DNA of 64,000 nt, taken from contig BCHS01000013.1 in assembly GCA_039545275.1 (NCBI GenBank), forward strand, positions 186,001-250,000, given 5' to 3'. Positions 33,038 to 45,043 of this stretch are shown piece by piece. Position numbers and translations under genes: made by a program. The first letter of the stretch is position 1, and each line of letters begins with the position of its first letter. This DNA is from Pseudomicrostroma phylloplanum. Lineage: Eukaryota; Basidiomycota; Exobasidiomycetes; Microstromatales. Under the pieces are notes generated by a model. It saw nothing but the letters and a program-made list of their open reading frames with translations. It searched no databases and was not told the origin of the DNA.

Positions 33038-34452
33038 ATGGCTCCTGAAAGTCGTGCGAAGTGGCAGCAAGACGCTTCCGATGACGACGACGACAATGTT
33101 GGCGCTGCGTCCTCGTCTGCATCCTCGTCATCGTCACCTACCCACCTCCCCGCGCCTACAGGATACGCACAGTTCCAGGGCGAGAGCGATGAGGAGGCAG
33201 ACGACGACGATAGCGACGATGAGGATCTAGGTGATAGTGACGACGACGATGATGATGAACACAGTGAAGAAGAGGAAGACTCCGATCTTGAAGAAGATCA
33301 AGAGAGGGAAGACACTCTCCGAAAGAGTGAGTAGGACACGCCTCGAAGCTTGTACATGGCGCAGGGCATCTACTGACCCACTTCCCCCTTACCCTACGTC
33401 ACGAAGAGATGGCATCGGTGCCATTCGGAGCATTGGTCAAGGCTCAGCGTTCCGTAGCCACTGCCTCGGACGAGGATATCTCTGACATCGAGGAGGATGA
33501 ATGGGCCACAGACAGGGCCAAGGCAGCACAGAGGCACAGCAGCAAACGAGTCAAAGGCAACGAGTCTTCTGCTGAGTCGCAGGAGGAAAAGAGGAGGGTA
33601 GTCAAAGAGCGATTGGCGGCCATGAGGACGGCTTCTTCCAGCAGAGGCCACTCAGCTAACGCAGCTCGTGGCGATGACAGTGACGGCGAACGGCGAAAGC
33701 GAGAGCATCGCGAGCTGCAGAAGAGGACCAGCAAGCATGCTCCGACCGAAATGTCCTCCCGCAGACCCGTTTCTCGCAAACGCTCCGTCATCGAGACGCA
33801 AGCAAAGGACGTACGAGATCCGCGCTTCTCCACCCTCACGGGGAACGAAGTCGACGCGGAGCTCTTCCGCCGGTCCTACTCCTTCCTCCCCGACATGCAA
33901 CACCAGGAAATCTCCAGTCTGAAGCAGGCTCTCAGCAAGCTGCGCAAGGCTGAGACACACCAGGCTGGGCCCAAGGCAACGTCCGAGTCGGCGCTAAAGA
34001 TCAGAGAAGAGCGGGAGAGGGTGGAGAGGGCGCTGAAGCGGACAGAAGCCAAGGAGGCAGAAAGGCAGAGGCGAGACAGGGAGAGGGAGGTGATGAAGAC
34101 GTTCAAGAAGGACAACGAGGAGAGGGTCAGTAAAGGCGGCAAGAGGTTCTACCTCAAGGACTCGGCCAAGCGAGAGCTGCTGCTGCAGGACAAGTTCTCG
34201 CGTCTGGCTGGCAAGAAGAGGGACGGGGCAGAGGCAGCGCCCGTCGTGGAAGGTACAACGTCTTCCTCCAAGGCGCTTCGCAAAGCACTCGACAAGCGCA
34301 GGCGCAAGAATGCTGCAAAGGAACGAAAGACGATGCCTTTCCTCGAGGCTGGTAGACGAGGTGGGCCGGATGCGGGCGCTTCTGGTGGAGGGCCCCCAAT
34401 GCGAAGAAGCTCAGCAGGCAACAATGATTCCGGCGGGAAGAGGAAGAGATGA
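33038..34452 (+). CDS. RRP36: rRNA biogenesis protein Rrp36
   Basis: Exons 33038-33326 and 33407-34452 (444 aa); the 80-bp intron has donor GTGAGT and a branch-like CTACTGACC. The N-terminus is very acidic (runs of Asp/Glu). The family core follows: VPFGALVKAQ after the intron, KDVRDPRFSTLTGNEVD, RRSYSFLPDMQHQEI, then a long basic coiled coil and KGGKRFYLKDSAKRELLLQ. Rrp36 works in the nucleolus in early 35S pre-rRNA cleavages (A0, A1, A2) and in 40S assembly. The C-terminus is basic (GGKRKR). It is convergent with the uridine kinase gene, 123 bp between stops. Confidence 0.92.
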
Positions 34453-34575
34453 GCAAGCGAATACCATTCTCTGTGTACTTTTAAGCATCATAGATTCATT
34501 ACTTTTGTACGAGTCCCGTATAGCATCGACAGTGACACTTCAGTATGCTGGCATGCGACGCCGCTCGACTATGGC

Positions 34576-36888
34576 TTAGTCGGTCCTAAAGTAGCGATCC
34601 CCAATAGACCCAGTGCCGGGCGTAATCGCCCAGATCGTCTTGACCTTGGGCTTCGACGGCTCTTCATCATCGTCATCGTGCGCAGACGACCGTTGTTTGA
34701 CCTGCTCGCTGTCTGGAGAAGAAAGTGCCGAGTTGTCATGGCTCAAACTGGCCGTGGCGCCCTTGTCTGTGGACACGCTGCCGGTCAGCCTCCGAGTAGA
34801 GGCGCGACGGTGTTGATGCGGTTGCTTATCGCGAGTCCCGGGGTACTCTATGCGAAGCTTCTTGAGACCTGGGTCCACGCCTGCTAGGATGATGCGTACG
34901 TGAGGGAACTATCAAGCGCAGGAGAAGAGAAAGCGAAGGTCAATTTCTGCCAAGGACAATGTGAGCTTTAGCGCAGTTCATACTCACGGCTTTGGTCAAG
35001 GCCCATAGACCTCCCCTGGCTGAGGCAATGACGCTGAGGAAGATGATGTTCTTTTGCGGCACGCCATGGTCCAGTAGCACTCGAATTGCCATGAACGCAG
35101 CCGCTCCGGTAGATACTTGAGCATCTAGCAACAGGGCATGGCAATTGACTGCTCGCGACCGTCTCCTGATCGAGAGCGGCAGGTTCAAGAAATAAAGTTG
35201 CGGCTCGCCGTCTGTCTCGTCCGACTGGATCAGCAGAGATCCTTGAGCAAGATCAGGGATTGCTCGCCGAGTAGCCTTTTCGAAGACGCTTCCCGAGCGA
35301 AGAATGGAGACCGAGCACACGTTTTCCACATCCAACGCTTTGCCTTTCCAGGTCCTTCCCGTCCCATTGCAGGTAACCTCGCGGTCTTTATAAGGTAGCA
35401 AGCTGAGGGCCTCCTCGACCACGAGGGAGCATAGACGATCCGTGTAGAAGATGAAGTCCTCGGGCGATGTTGTTGAGTCATGTATGATCGTCAATAGACC
35501 GACCAGCTGGGGTGTTGCAGGCAGGAGATGTACAGAATTTGGTAGAGGTATGGGCGAGTGGTTGTTGGTGAAAGAAGGGAGCCCTGCCTCGGACGAGGAA
35601 GACGACGCGCTCGACATGTTTTGGAAGACACGGTACGAGGAGGACCGCGAGACTTGGGGTCGTCCAAATGCGCTGATGTCTGTAGATATGCTGCTACTCA
35701 TATCGGCGCCTTCAGCGGGGAGGGGAGTGCGACCCAGCTCAGACCTGAAGCGATATGTCCGCGCTTCGAGTTGCCGCTTCACGTGTTGAGACACAATGTC
35801 GACTGCCACTTCGTTATTCTGACCTGGGACGATCAGGTCCGCCCATTTGGACGTGGGCGCGATGTAGGAGTCCATGGCGGGCTGGTGACAGAAGGAACAT
35901 TGTCTTGTATGAGTATCATGTAGCATCACCTTGCCACACCGTAGCTGTACGACGTTCTTAAGCACTCACTTTGACCCATTTCAGGTAGTGCTGTATCACT
36001 CCATCGATATCTCTTCCCCTCTCCTTTGTATCTCTCATGATGCGCCTAGCCAGCATCAGATCAGAGTCGGCCTGTACGTAAACCTTGAGGTCCAGTAGAT
36101 CCCTCAATTCGGGATCATTGAGCACGAAGAGCCCTTCTACGATGATCACCGAGGGGCCATAGAGGTACGTTGTCTCTTCCAGCCTTTGGTGATGCACGAA
36201 GGAGTATACCGGGATCTCCACTGCCTTTGATGCTTTCAAGTCTGCGATACATTGCCTGAAGAGGTTCTCATCGAATGACCTTGGCGAGTCAAAGTTCCAC
36301 TCATTCTTGAAAGCTAGTTTGCTCTGTTTGTCGGCGATGGCAGCGCAGCATGATGTGAGTAAGAGCATCGCAGCGAAGGCCCAAGTCTGCAGCTTTGTCT
36401 CTTCCTCTACTCGCCCCTTGGCCGCACGCGACTGCTCACCTGCTCGGGGGTCAAAGGCAGGTAGAAGGAGTCTTGGCTGACAATCGCTACCCAGGGTACA
36501 TTCGGCAAGCTCGCCAGGATGCGACGAGATACACTGGTCTTGCCGCTGGCGCTGCCTACAGAGGGAGAATTCAAGAGGAAGGCATGAGCATGGGCGATCT
36601 CCCCTAAGAGACGACCTGCGCGGGGCTCTACTGACCTCCAGCTACTCCGATGACATATGCACTCTGCGGCACTCCCTCTTTCGAATACCATGGGCTGCGT
36701 CCTGCCTCGGTGAGGATGACGTTCTTGGCCGATGTTGTGAGATCTGCAGCACCTCCTCGGCCGGACCGCCGCGACTCGCGCAGGGACAAGGATGGTAACC
36801 GGTCTTCTTCCTGCCATGCGCGCATCACTGGCGTCTGCAACAGCTCACTCTCCGAGGGCGAGGTGACATCTTGATTCGGAGGTGACAT
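34576..36888 (-). CDS. URK1: Uridine kinase with UPRT-like C-terminal domain (Urk1/UCKL1 type)
   Basis: Exons 36888-36636, 36555-36440, 36323-35970, 35881-34988 and 34908-34576 (649 aa). The P-loop GVAGGSASGKTS crosses the first intron; SQDSFYLPLTPEQ, NFDSPRSFD and IVEGLFVLNDPELRDL complete the kinase core, which phosphorylates uridine/cytidine in pyrimidine salvage. The C-terminal half resembles uracil phosphoribosyltransferase, with the altered PRPP loop AQVSTGAAA also seen in UCKL1-type proteins and GVPQKNIIFLSV after it. A Ser-rich linker of about 100 residues separates the halves. In the last exon a charged insert of about 75 residues (DDDDEEPSKPK) separates VDPGLKKLRIEY from the terminal GSIGDRYF motif. 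Confidence 0.93.
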
Positions 36889-37019
36889 GAAGGGAGAAGC
36901 AGTGGTAGTGTAGTAAAGGGGGGACACGACAGCATCGAAGCATCAGCAGAGGGAAAGGCTCCGCAACAAGATCTTCGCACGGGCCGGGAGCGGCGGCTGA
37001 ATCTGGTCCTCCACGAGGA

Positions 37020-39957
37020 TCAGGCTGCGACATCCGGAATTCCAGGAATGACAACACAAATCTCTCCATAGGCCTCGTCCTGTTGGACCTGCACCTCCTG
37101 ATTAGTGGCCAGCTGCAAGAGATGGTAGACTGCTGGCACAAGTGCAATACTCGTCAGCTACCATGGACCTAGTCGCATACACTTTCGATACCTCTTTATA
37201 CCTACAGGCTTGTGCAGCCACCGTGGGCATCGAGTCAGCCACAGGCGCCAGATCCGAGAAGAACAGAGGCTCAGGCTGAACCTCGACCGCAATGCGCTTG
37301 GCGAAACTGCAACGACGTTCGTTAAACAAGACGGAGAGAGTCAGCATACGCCATCTTCTTGCCGCGTTGGAATGTCAGAGAGACTTACTTGAGGAAGTTC
37401 TGCGTCTCCTTGTGGAACTCGCTCTGGGCAGCTTGACTGTCGTACATGTCGATCATACCTTCGCCATCTGTAGCCCGCGCCAGCAGAGAGATCCTTTCAA
37501 CATCATCTTCGAAGGACAACATCAGCACCCGTCATAGCAGCTTACCATCAGCTTGAAGGTCCTCTACACCAAGGGCGAGATCAGTCTCGCGAGCGGGCGA
37601 TGGCAGAGCCAGTGATCCGTGGCGGCCAAGGCTGAACATTGAAGTGAAGCCAGACAATAGAGGTTCAGTGTAACGTTCCTGCCTTCATGACATCCATGCC
37701 AGTCGGAGCGGTCCCCACTTACATTGGAGCGCTGATACTTCCCACGGAAAGGGATCTATGACTTCGGGGTGTGCGATCGCCACGAATGGAGCCTAGGGGA
37801 CGCAAGCTGCAAGGTCGGCTTCCTGACGAGCACCATCTCCGGTCATCAAGCTAACTCACCACTGATCTCAACATCTCGTGGTACGACTGGTATATTCCAG
37901 GGGAAGGCAGCACTGCCAATACTTTCGGCCCTAGCTCGGCCCACCGAGTCCAGACTCTGTACAGCAGGCCAATGAGGGAGTAGACTGAGCAATCGTCTTC
38001 AAGTGCCGCGGCCGTCCTCTGTCCACTTACGCTATCACTGACGCCGGGCCCTCCGGCATCGAATGCTTCGGAGCAAGAAAGCTTACTGGTCAATCGCCAT
38101 ATTATGACTTGGCGCTGCAATGACTGTCTACTTACGTAGTCCAAAGTCGTCCATGTTGGGCATGTCTGGCTGATCAATGTCCATTACTTCACCGCCCATC
38201 ATCTGGCCAATACCACCGTAGCCGCTGTTCTCTTGCGGCGCCCTCTCTTCGACCTCAGCAGGCCTAATAATGTCGCCTGGTAGACTTCCGCCGGCCGCTA
38301 GGATCCTCTTGTATTCCTGCAAGTTGTCCTCTGCCGCGCCGATGGTAGAAAGGTCGTCAGCTCTGCCGTACAAGTCTGCCTTCGGGTCACAGACTCTCAC
38401 CCAATCTCTGTACTTCAGATCCCACAGTGACGTTCCAAAACTCGAGAAGACCGGATTCTCCTCTGACTTGAGGTGGCAAGACGAGGAGGGACGTCAAGAG
38501 GTGCGACCTTTCCTGACAGTGGCAATCTGGGGTTTCACTCACTATCATCAGGAGGACCAAATAAGAGCTGTTGTCTGACGAGGCTCTCCGCTTGCTTGGC
38601 ATACTCTCGTGCACCTCGCTCTACTTGTTCCTGCTCCATGCGCCGAATGTAAAGCTGAGGCAGAGCTCGAACTTCGTCTCCTGTGAGCTGAAGGCGGGGA
38701 GAGCAAGGGAAAGTCGGAGTTAATGTGGTACGACAAGCACAGACTGCTCGTCAGACTCTCACCTCGATACGCGGATCTTCGAGGCTGAACGAGACATTCT
38801 TCCTCCTACTCGTAGGTGCAGCCGCCAATCGAGGCCCTAGCAGGAAGCTTTCTAGCGAGCTCTCCAGATCTTGGGGTTCTTGTGGTGGAGCTGTAGCGAC
38901 ACCAGTGGCGGTATCGAGGCCAAGCCTGTATGGAGGGTCAAGGGCAGGGCCGAGCCCTGTCAGACATCAACAAGGCGACAACGGCTGGTGGTGTGCCACT
39001 TACTGTAGGTCATCCAGCAGCCCGTGGTCATCGGCTTGAGGCTCGCCCCAGACGGCATCAGCACCATTGACGCTTGAAGAAGGGTCCCCACCAGGAAGGT
39101 GATGCATGGCGCTCTCATCAATTGTAGGAATGTCGAAACCTTCTCCCAATCCGAGATCGAGGGCCATCCCATCATCGCCGGCGAAGTCCATCATGTTCAT
39201 ATCGAGAGATTCGCCAATCTGTTCTCCTCTGCCCTCTTCCATGTCCGCAAACAGGCCCTGATCAGTCCTATGAGAAGGCAGAGTGATCTTCTCCTTCGCA
39301 GCAGTGAAGCGATCTCGAGCCGGAGTTGGAGAAGGACTGGCAGGTAAACGACCACCGCTAGAGATCCCGCTCATCGAGACACCCTCGCCATGGCTGTCCA
39401 AGTTGAGCTCCCAGTCCCAGGCGAACGGCTGATCGAAGTCTCCAGCGTATGGCGCGGCGTTCTCGGGCAGAGTCAAGGCCTCTGCGTATCGATGAGAGAC
39501 CGAAGGCATGTCGACGTCGCCGCCTCCGACGACGATGGCGACGCTGATGGCTGATAGTGATTTGCGGACTGTGGTGTGCATGGCTGTGACGTCTGCTAGG
39601 AGCTGATCGGACTTCTGAGAGTAGACCCGGATGACTCCATACATCAGCTGTGCGCTCAGACGCAGGGCTACTGGCTCTGGCGGAGCTATGACAGATTCAC
39701 TGCGAGGGAATTGAAAGGCGAGTACGAGGGCGTGGGGGATGAAACGGAATTAGGGCTATATGGTCTGATCTGAGCGTGGGTGCAAAGAGCCCTTGATGTC
39801 CGCTTCGTTTTGCTTACCAGGCTTTGATTATGTTCACCTTGTCCAACTCCTTCCTAGTGACCTTGCGTAGGTTCGTACGGCTCCCCAGGGTGGCTACAAG
39901 CCACACTACTCCGAGGCCCCCACGACGACGATTGAGGAACTCGTGATTGTAAAACAT
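37020..39957 (-). CDS. REC8: Meiotic cohesin kleisin Rec8
   Basis: Twelve exons: 39957-39818, 39699-39004, 38925-38763, 38687-38543, 38462-38136, 38065-38031, 37956-37860, 37792-37723, 37631-37546, 37467-37389, 37306-37206 and 37129-37020 (682 aa). The N-terminal kleisin domain is plain: MFYNHEFLNRRRGGLGVVWL, VATLGSRTNL, then VALRLSAQLMYGVIRVYSQK. The SLGS/KKGxL wording differs from mitotic Rad21 (no KVWLAAHW), favouring Rec8. The C-terminal winged helix ends AAQAFYHLLQLATNQEVQVQ, which binds the Smc1 head. The middle is acidic and disordered and would carry the separase sites. It holds sister chromatids together in meiosis. Every exon closes in phase. Confidence 0.92.
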
Positions 39958-40155
39958 TTGGGGCGGGGAGTACAAGTCATGGTATGGAACAGAAGGCAGA
40001 GGAACAGGTACCGGCGGGCTAAGGGACAGGGCGGGAGATTGAACCTGGGGTTGCTCTCAGGAAATTGCTGCGCACCGGCAGGGCGTCAGATTGCCTTGGC
40101 ACGCGTCGAACACGCGCTCCATATCGGTACACTGATGGATTAGATTGCATGACGG

Positions 40156-41985
40156 TCACACCAACGCGCTGCTCAACAGCTGCAAGTTACGTAGCAGCAG
40201 GAGACACATCTCTCTCTCATTCTTGACGACATCCACCTCCACTGCCACTGCCCTCAACAGACCTTCATAGCCAGCCACAGCTCCGCCCACGAGTGCTCGG
40301 CCTGCCGTCTTCTGCAAGTTTTTGGTGCGCGCACGCTTTGCCAACGCTGCCCCTTCCTCTTCACGCCGTCTCGTTTTCGACATTTCATCCATGTGCTCTT
40401 TCACCCTCTTGACCTCCTCCATTGCCTGATGATGAGTCGCTTGCGATCGTGCTAGATCCTCGAAATGTGAGTGTCTTTCTCTCTGCAGCGCACAAGTGAG
40501 CTCGTTGACTTGCTCCTGCAACTTTAATATTGCCATCTGAGCATCGCTTTGACGCTTGCTGACGTGCAAATCTTCCGCCGCTTCAGCGGCCACGGTAAAG
40601 TGTTCCTGACCAGTGCCTTCAGAAGGACCTGCAGAGTAGCAACGATCCCGCAAAGACGCGGTCGTGGCCTGCCGTTGCAGACTTAGCTCTTTGGGTTTGA
40701 CATCGGCAACGAAATCTACTCGCGATGACTCTGCGCACAAGTCGGCTAGAATGGCATCATCGCTAACGAGGAATGTGTCCTCATTGACGCTCAGCGCAGC
40801 GAGCGTCATGCATGTCTGATCTGGTACATGTCCACCTCGGAAGGGAAGGCCAATGGCCCGCTTGGTCAAGGCAGAATAGTCATGAATATCGGTGCTGCAA
40901 GGCGCATTTGACAGGCGTCGCGTATGGCCGAAGTCTTTTTGTGTGGGAGTTGAGCTTCTCGAGTCCCCTAGTTCCGCGCTCGGAGATGGATGACAAGGTT
41001 CCGCATCGCGAGATTCGATGAAGTCGGCACCGCTGTGGCTCATACTGCGTCTGCCAGGCAGAAGCATCAGGTTGCCGAGTCGTCGATAGCCACGCTCTCG
41101 TGCCGCCGGTGTGTCGAGGACCTTGCGATTCGCCGACACAGCTGCCGCCGCCGGTAGACGCTCCGTCTTGCCGCTGGCATTCGCTTCGCGCTTGCTAGGA
41201 GTCTGGTCGACATTGACCTTGTCGGAGGCTGACCGGATGCTCGAGCCAACTCGAGGCCGAGGTATATCGGCAGCAAAACGTGATCGAGGCTCAGGCAAAA
41301 CATCTCGTGTAGTACCTGCCTGCAGTGGCTGCGCGCGCACGTTGCTTGTGAAGGTGAACTGAGGCTTCGATGGTGGCAGGATGTTGGACGACACTGACCG
41401 CGCTGTCGCTTGCCGTTGCTGTCCCAGGGGCTGCAGCGACATTCGTCGCAAGGAGCGTTGCGGCGGCCTCGAAGGAGCCACATGGGCTTCCTCTTGCATT
41501 TGCGGAGGCACGGATGATGTTGAAGCAGGTGCGGTCGTCTGGTCGGAGGGTGCAATCCGGCTCGAAAGGCGCTGCGTTGGCCGCTCGGCATATGAAGAGG
41601 GTGGCAGAATACCTGATACGGCTCGCCGAGTCAGGGAATCCCTAGCTTGACCTTGTGAAGCTCTTGAGAACGTGTTCTGAGATGAGGACCGGTACCGTTT
41701 GTGTGCAGCCTCAATAGCCGCGCCTACTGTGAGTCCGCTAGCTGGTAGCCTTGTAGCCTGCTTCTCGACTGTTGGGATCCTACTCGTTGCCATTGCAGAT
41801 GAGGAGGGTAGCCGAGCAAAAGTTTGATGGTCTCTAGCACTGGGAGGAGTGAAGCCATCATCGCGAGGAGGAGAGGAGCGCTTGCCCAGTCTACTGGAAG
41901 GGCGTACCGGCAAGGAGGACCCTGAGCGTACGCGGGTCTGGGGAACGAACGGGAGTCGAGGTGGCGATGGAGGCGCTCCAGGCAT
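40156..41985 (-). CDS. Unrecognised Ser-rich protein with C-terminal coiled coil
   Basis: It is a single exon of 609 aa from the first ATG at 41985. I do not recognise the family. About 480 residues are Ser/Arg/Pro-rich and disordered; a basic stretch near 310-330 (ARERGYRRLGNLMLLPGRR) looks most likely to be conserved. Residues about 480-560 form an obvious coiled coil with heptad-like Leu/Met spacing (AQMAILKLQEQVNELTCALQ, then HHQAMEEVKRVKEHMDEMSK). The C-terminus is hydrophobic and Leu-rich (LLLLRNLQLLSS). It lies 198 bp upstream of REC8 on the same strand. A cytoskeletal, spindle-pole or scaffold role would suit the build but is guesswork. Confidence 0.7.
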   Translation of the reverse strand: MPGAPPSPPRLPFVPQTRVRSGSSLPVRPSSRLGKRSSPPRDDGFTPPSARDHQTFARLPSSSAMATSRIPTVEKQATRLPASGLTVGAAIEAAHKRYRSSSQNTFSRASQGQARDSLTRRAVSGILPPSSYAERPTQRLSSRIAPSDQTTAPASTSSVPPQMQEEAHVAPSRPPQRSLRRMSLQPLGQQRQATARSVSSNILPPSKPQFTFTSNVRAQPLQAGTTRDVLPEPRSRFAADIPRPRVGSSIRSASDKVNVDQTPSKREANASGKTERLPAAAAVSANRKVLDTPAARERGYRRLGNLMLLPGRRSMSHSGADFIESRDAEPCHPSPSAELGDSRSSTPTQKDFGHTRRLSNAPCSTDIHDYSALTKRAIGLPFRGGHVPDQTCMTLAALSVNEDTFLVSDDAILADLCAESSRVDFVADVKPKELSLQRQATTASLRDRCYSAGPSEGTGQEHFTVAAEAAEDLHVSKRQSDAQMAILKLQEQVNELTCALQRERHSHFEDLARSQATHHQAMEEVKRVKEHMDEMSKTRRREEEGAALAKRARTKNLQKTAGRALVGGAVAGYEGLLRAVAVEVDVVKNEREMCLLLLRNLQLLSSALV

Positions 41986-42167
41986 GCTGGCGGTGGCAAG
42001 GTGCGAATGAGATGGTATGGCATGGTTCGGTTGCAAGGCCGTTCATAAGCTGGAGGTTGTCTCAAGTCTATTCATTGAGGTATCAACAATGACGGCTGTA
42101 TATGAGATGGCTGCACGCGCCAGTCGCGTGCCTGACGTGAACCTCGTGCATGACACACCTCCCCGTT

Positions 42168-43663
42168 TCACACCTTCGAGAGGTACTCAGCAATGGACTG
42201 GACGGTCGTGTTGCCTCCCGACCAGACGATGCCGATCCTGACGCTCTGGTCCTCCCCATCAGCCTTGCGAAGGTGAATGTCCTTGATGACCTCTCGAAGC
42301 TGACTATTGTCTTCCAGCAGAGTTGCCAATCCCACGGCAGCAGAGGGCTCGATGAGCTGCTTCATTGAGCTCGTGACAGCTTTCAAGGCGAGGATCACAT
42401 TGGTCTCGGAAGCTGTTGCGATCAAATCCACTCTGCGCTCGATGTGGGCCAGCGTGAGATCCGAAAGTGAGGTAAGAAGCCCGTCACAGATCGTCTGAGG
42501 TGGCAGGACGGCAGGTTGCCGGACGCCGCTCTCGAACGAGCGCATCGCATCGTCCACAGCTATGAGGAAGGAGAGGAGACCAGGTAGCTGTGTCAGCTGG
42601 GAGCTGGCGAGTCTGACAACTAAAGGGTATTATCACTCACCTTTGGGCTCCGCTCCCACGACGAGCGTCCGGGGGTCTATACCCTTCACAGCTGTAGCCA
42701 CTCCACTGAGCATCCCGCCACCTCCGACCGGAGCAATGACGATATCCAGCGGTGGTGATTCAGCGGCTCTCTTCGTCCAAGCTGATGATCCGCCGAGCTG
42801 TTCATTGTCACTCCCCGATGAGGAGCCATTGAGCTGCGCGGCATGCGAGCACCCACCTCGCTCCTGGAGGTAAGGCGCCTGCATCATCATCTCCCTACCC
42901 ATGGTACCCTGACCTGCGATGATGGCAGGATCGTCGTAGGGGTGAATGAACTCCACGACCAACCCTTCGCTCTCCAGCTGCTTTTGGGCCTCTTGCGCCA
43001 TGTCCTCCCTGGCCTGCTGCGTGGGCTTGCAGAACCAGATGCGAGCGCCGTGTGAGGCAGTGTTGTCTTTTTTCGTCTGCGGTGCAGCTAGGAAACGAAG
43101 AAAGACCCAGATTAGTCATTCCCCCTCACACAACACGGTCCTGCTGCTCTCCCTTATAACTCACTCTCAGGCATGACCACCGCGGCCTGCACGCCGGCCA
43201 GCTTTGCCTGCAGAGCCAAGGCAGCGGCGTGATTGCCAGACGAGTGTGTCAACACGCATAGCTTGGTGGGATCAAACTTTGGATCCTCTGCTCGCAATCG
43301 TGCCAGGCTCAATTGAGTTGCATTGCCAGCTCCTCTAGACTTGAAAGCACTGAAGCGCAGGTAGTAAGGCAGACCAAAAGGACTTGTCAGCGCTCAAGGC
43401 CAAGGAATACAAGCTTCATTGTGTACATATCGCTCTGCTCACCCGGTCAGCTGCAGATGCTCTGCTTTGAAGCATATCTTGACATCAATCGCCGGCCCTT
43501 CCGGCGACGACACGAGCTTGGAGATGTGCTCATCTATGGCAGTCGAGGTCAGCAGGGGGGTCTTGATGATCCGGCCTCTGAGCCTCTCCGCGGCCGCTTC
43601 GACATCGGCGAGGTTGACGAGCTGTATACCATCTCGCTGAGCCCGATTGGTATCTCGAGTCAT
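42168..43663 (-). CDS. Serine racemase / threonine dehydratase family PLP enzyme
   Basis: Exons 43663-43443, 43349-43165, 43087-42641 and 42559-42168 (414 aa). It has fold-type II PLP motifs: LRGRIIKTPLLTS near the N-terminus, the PLP lysine in GAFKSRGAGN, the asparagine loop SSGNHAAALA and the phosphate-binding loop PVGGGGMLSG. HPYDDPAIIAGQGTMGREM is also characteristic. The enzyme would racemise or dehydrate serine or threonine in the cytosol; the sequence alone does not decide which. A Ser/Gly-rich insert of about 35 residues sits just before the glycine loop. It is divergent from the GST gene with a 359-bp shared spacer. Confidence 0.88.
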
Positions 43664-44022
43664 GCTTCTATTGATGGTTGAGATAGTAACCTACCCCGGC
43701 CAGATCGCGGCTGATTGATTGGCAATGCCATGCGCCTGGACTGAGTCCAACTCCTGAGTCAGGCTTCCGTCTCTGATTGGCGACGGAAGCACGCGCCACG
43801 CGGGGGCGGCGGTCAGGCCGGCCTCTCCACTTCTTCCCACGGCCGAGTGCTTAAGCCCGTAAGACGCAATCGGCAGCCACCGTGACCTGACCTGGTGCAA
43901 TCCTGCTCCACAGTCTCGTTAGCAGAGCAGTCTCCCTAGATCTAATCACCAGTTAATCTCGCATTTCCTCATAGTCCACCATACATCAGTCAGCAGCAGC
44001 AAGCACAACAATCACCCCAACA
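43664..44022. promoter_or_regulatory. Bidirectional promoter, 359 bp
   Basis: This spacer separates the PLP enzyme (minus) from the GST (plus). The 70 bp before the GST start are A/C-rich (CAGCAGCAGCAAGCACAACAATCACCCC region), a typical fungal 5' leader. No named site is claimed. Confidence 0.5.
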
Positions 44023-44926
44023 ATGGCTACCGCAGACCTCCTTCTCTACACTGCCAAGATCTGCCCATACGCTCACCGTGCCGAGCTCGCCCTCGCAGAG
44101 AGCAACCAGGACTTTGAGCGCTACGAGATCGACCTGCAGAACAAGCCCGAGTGGTACGAGAGCAAAGTCAATAAGGCCTCCAAGGTTCCCGTTCTGGTTG
44201 TACGCAATGGAAAGCAGGGGAGTGACGCCTACCTGCCCGAGTCGCTCGTCGTGGCAGAGTATATTGCAGAGGCATTCGCATCGCAGAAGGGGGGAGAGGC
44301 TCTGCTGCCCGAAGAGTGAGTCAGAGGAGGGGAAATCAGTGTCGTGGGGCCAGTCCACACAAGCTCACGTACTCAAACCACTCCGCGTCTGCTCCATGAC
44401 CAGCCCACTCGACAAGGCTCGTATCCGCTACGTGATCGAGCGCTTCTCCCAGCTCTTTGGTCCTTCCTGGGGCGCCGCCTTCCGCGAGCGAGACTCGGCG
44501 GCGGTACCCAAGACGGTCGAGGCGCTGAAACAGTTTCAAGAGCTTCTCCCGGCCGAGGGACCGTACTTCCTCGGAAAGAGGTACTCCTTGGCCGAAGTCG
44601 CCATCTCGCCCTTGTGAGTCTCTCTTGGCGATGTCCAGATGTGCGAGAGCGCCAGTCTATCCCTTGCTGATTCACCTCTCCTGCTCTTTCTGACCCTCAG
44701 TGTCGGCCGACTCCTGTTGTACGCTCGTTCAGGCCTCCTGCCTGCCTCCAACTTCGACGTAGCCAAGGTGGTTTCGGAGGACCCATCTCTGAAGCGTCTT
44801 GCCGAGTGGTGGAATGCAGTAAGCACCCGCCCATCTTGGTCCAAGACCTTCGACGAGTCTGCGCTCCTCGAGCAGGCCAAGGCCCGGATTGCAAAGCTGG
44901 AGGAGGCTGCAGCTTCGAAGAAGTGA
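44023..44926 (+). CDS. Omega-like glutathione S-transferase
   Basis: Exons 44023-44315, 44404-44613 and 44701-44926 (242 aa, normal for a GST). The thioredoxin-like N-terminal half begins LLLYTAKICPYAHRAELAL with the omega-type catalytic Cys14 in CPYA. KVPVLV and PESLVVAEYI form the glutathione site. The helical C-terminal half includes GPYFLGKRYSLAEVAISPF and RLAEWWNAVSTRPSW. Omega-class enzymes act as thioltransferases or dehydroascorbate reductases in the cytosol. The start context is strong (ACAATGG). It is convergent with the PPR-like gene, 117 bp between stops. Confidence 0.93.
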
Positions 44927-45043
44927 AGGAGATGAGCTGCCCCAGCGCACGTTTCGCGTATTTTGTGTAATGTAATGTACAATGGTATTATGGAGTTACC
45001 AGCAGACTTAGCATCATGATCCCTAGGCCTGTCCCGCTCCTGC

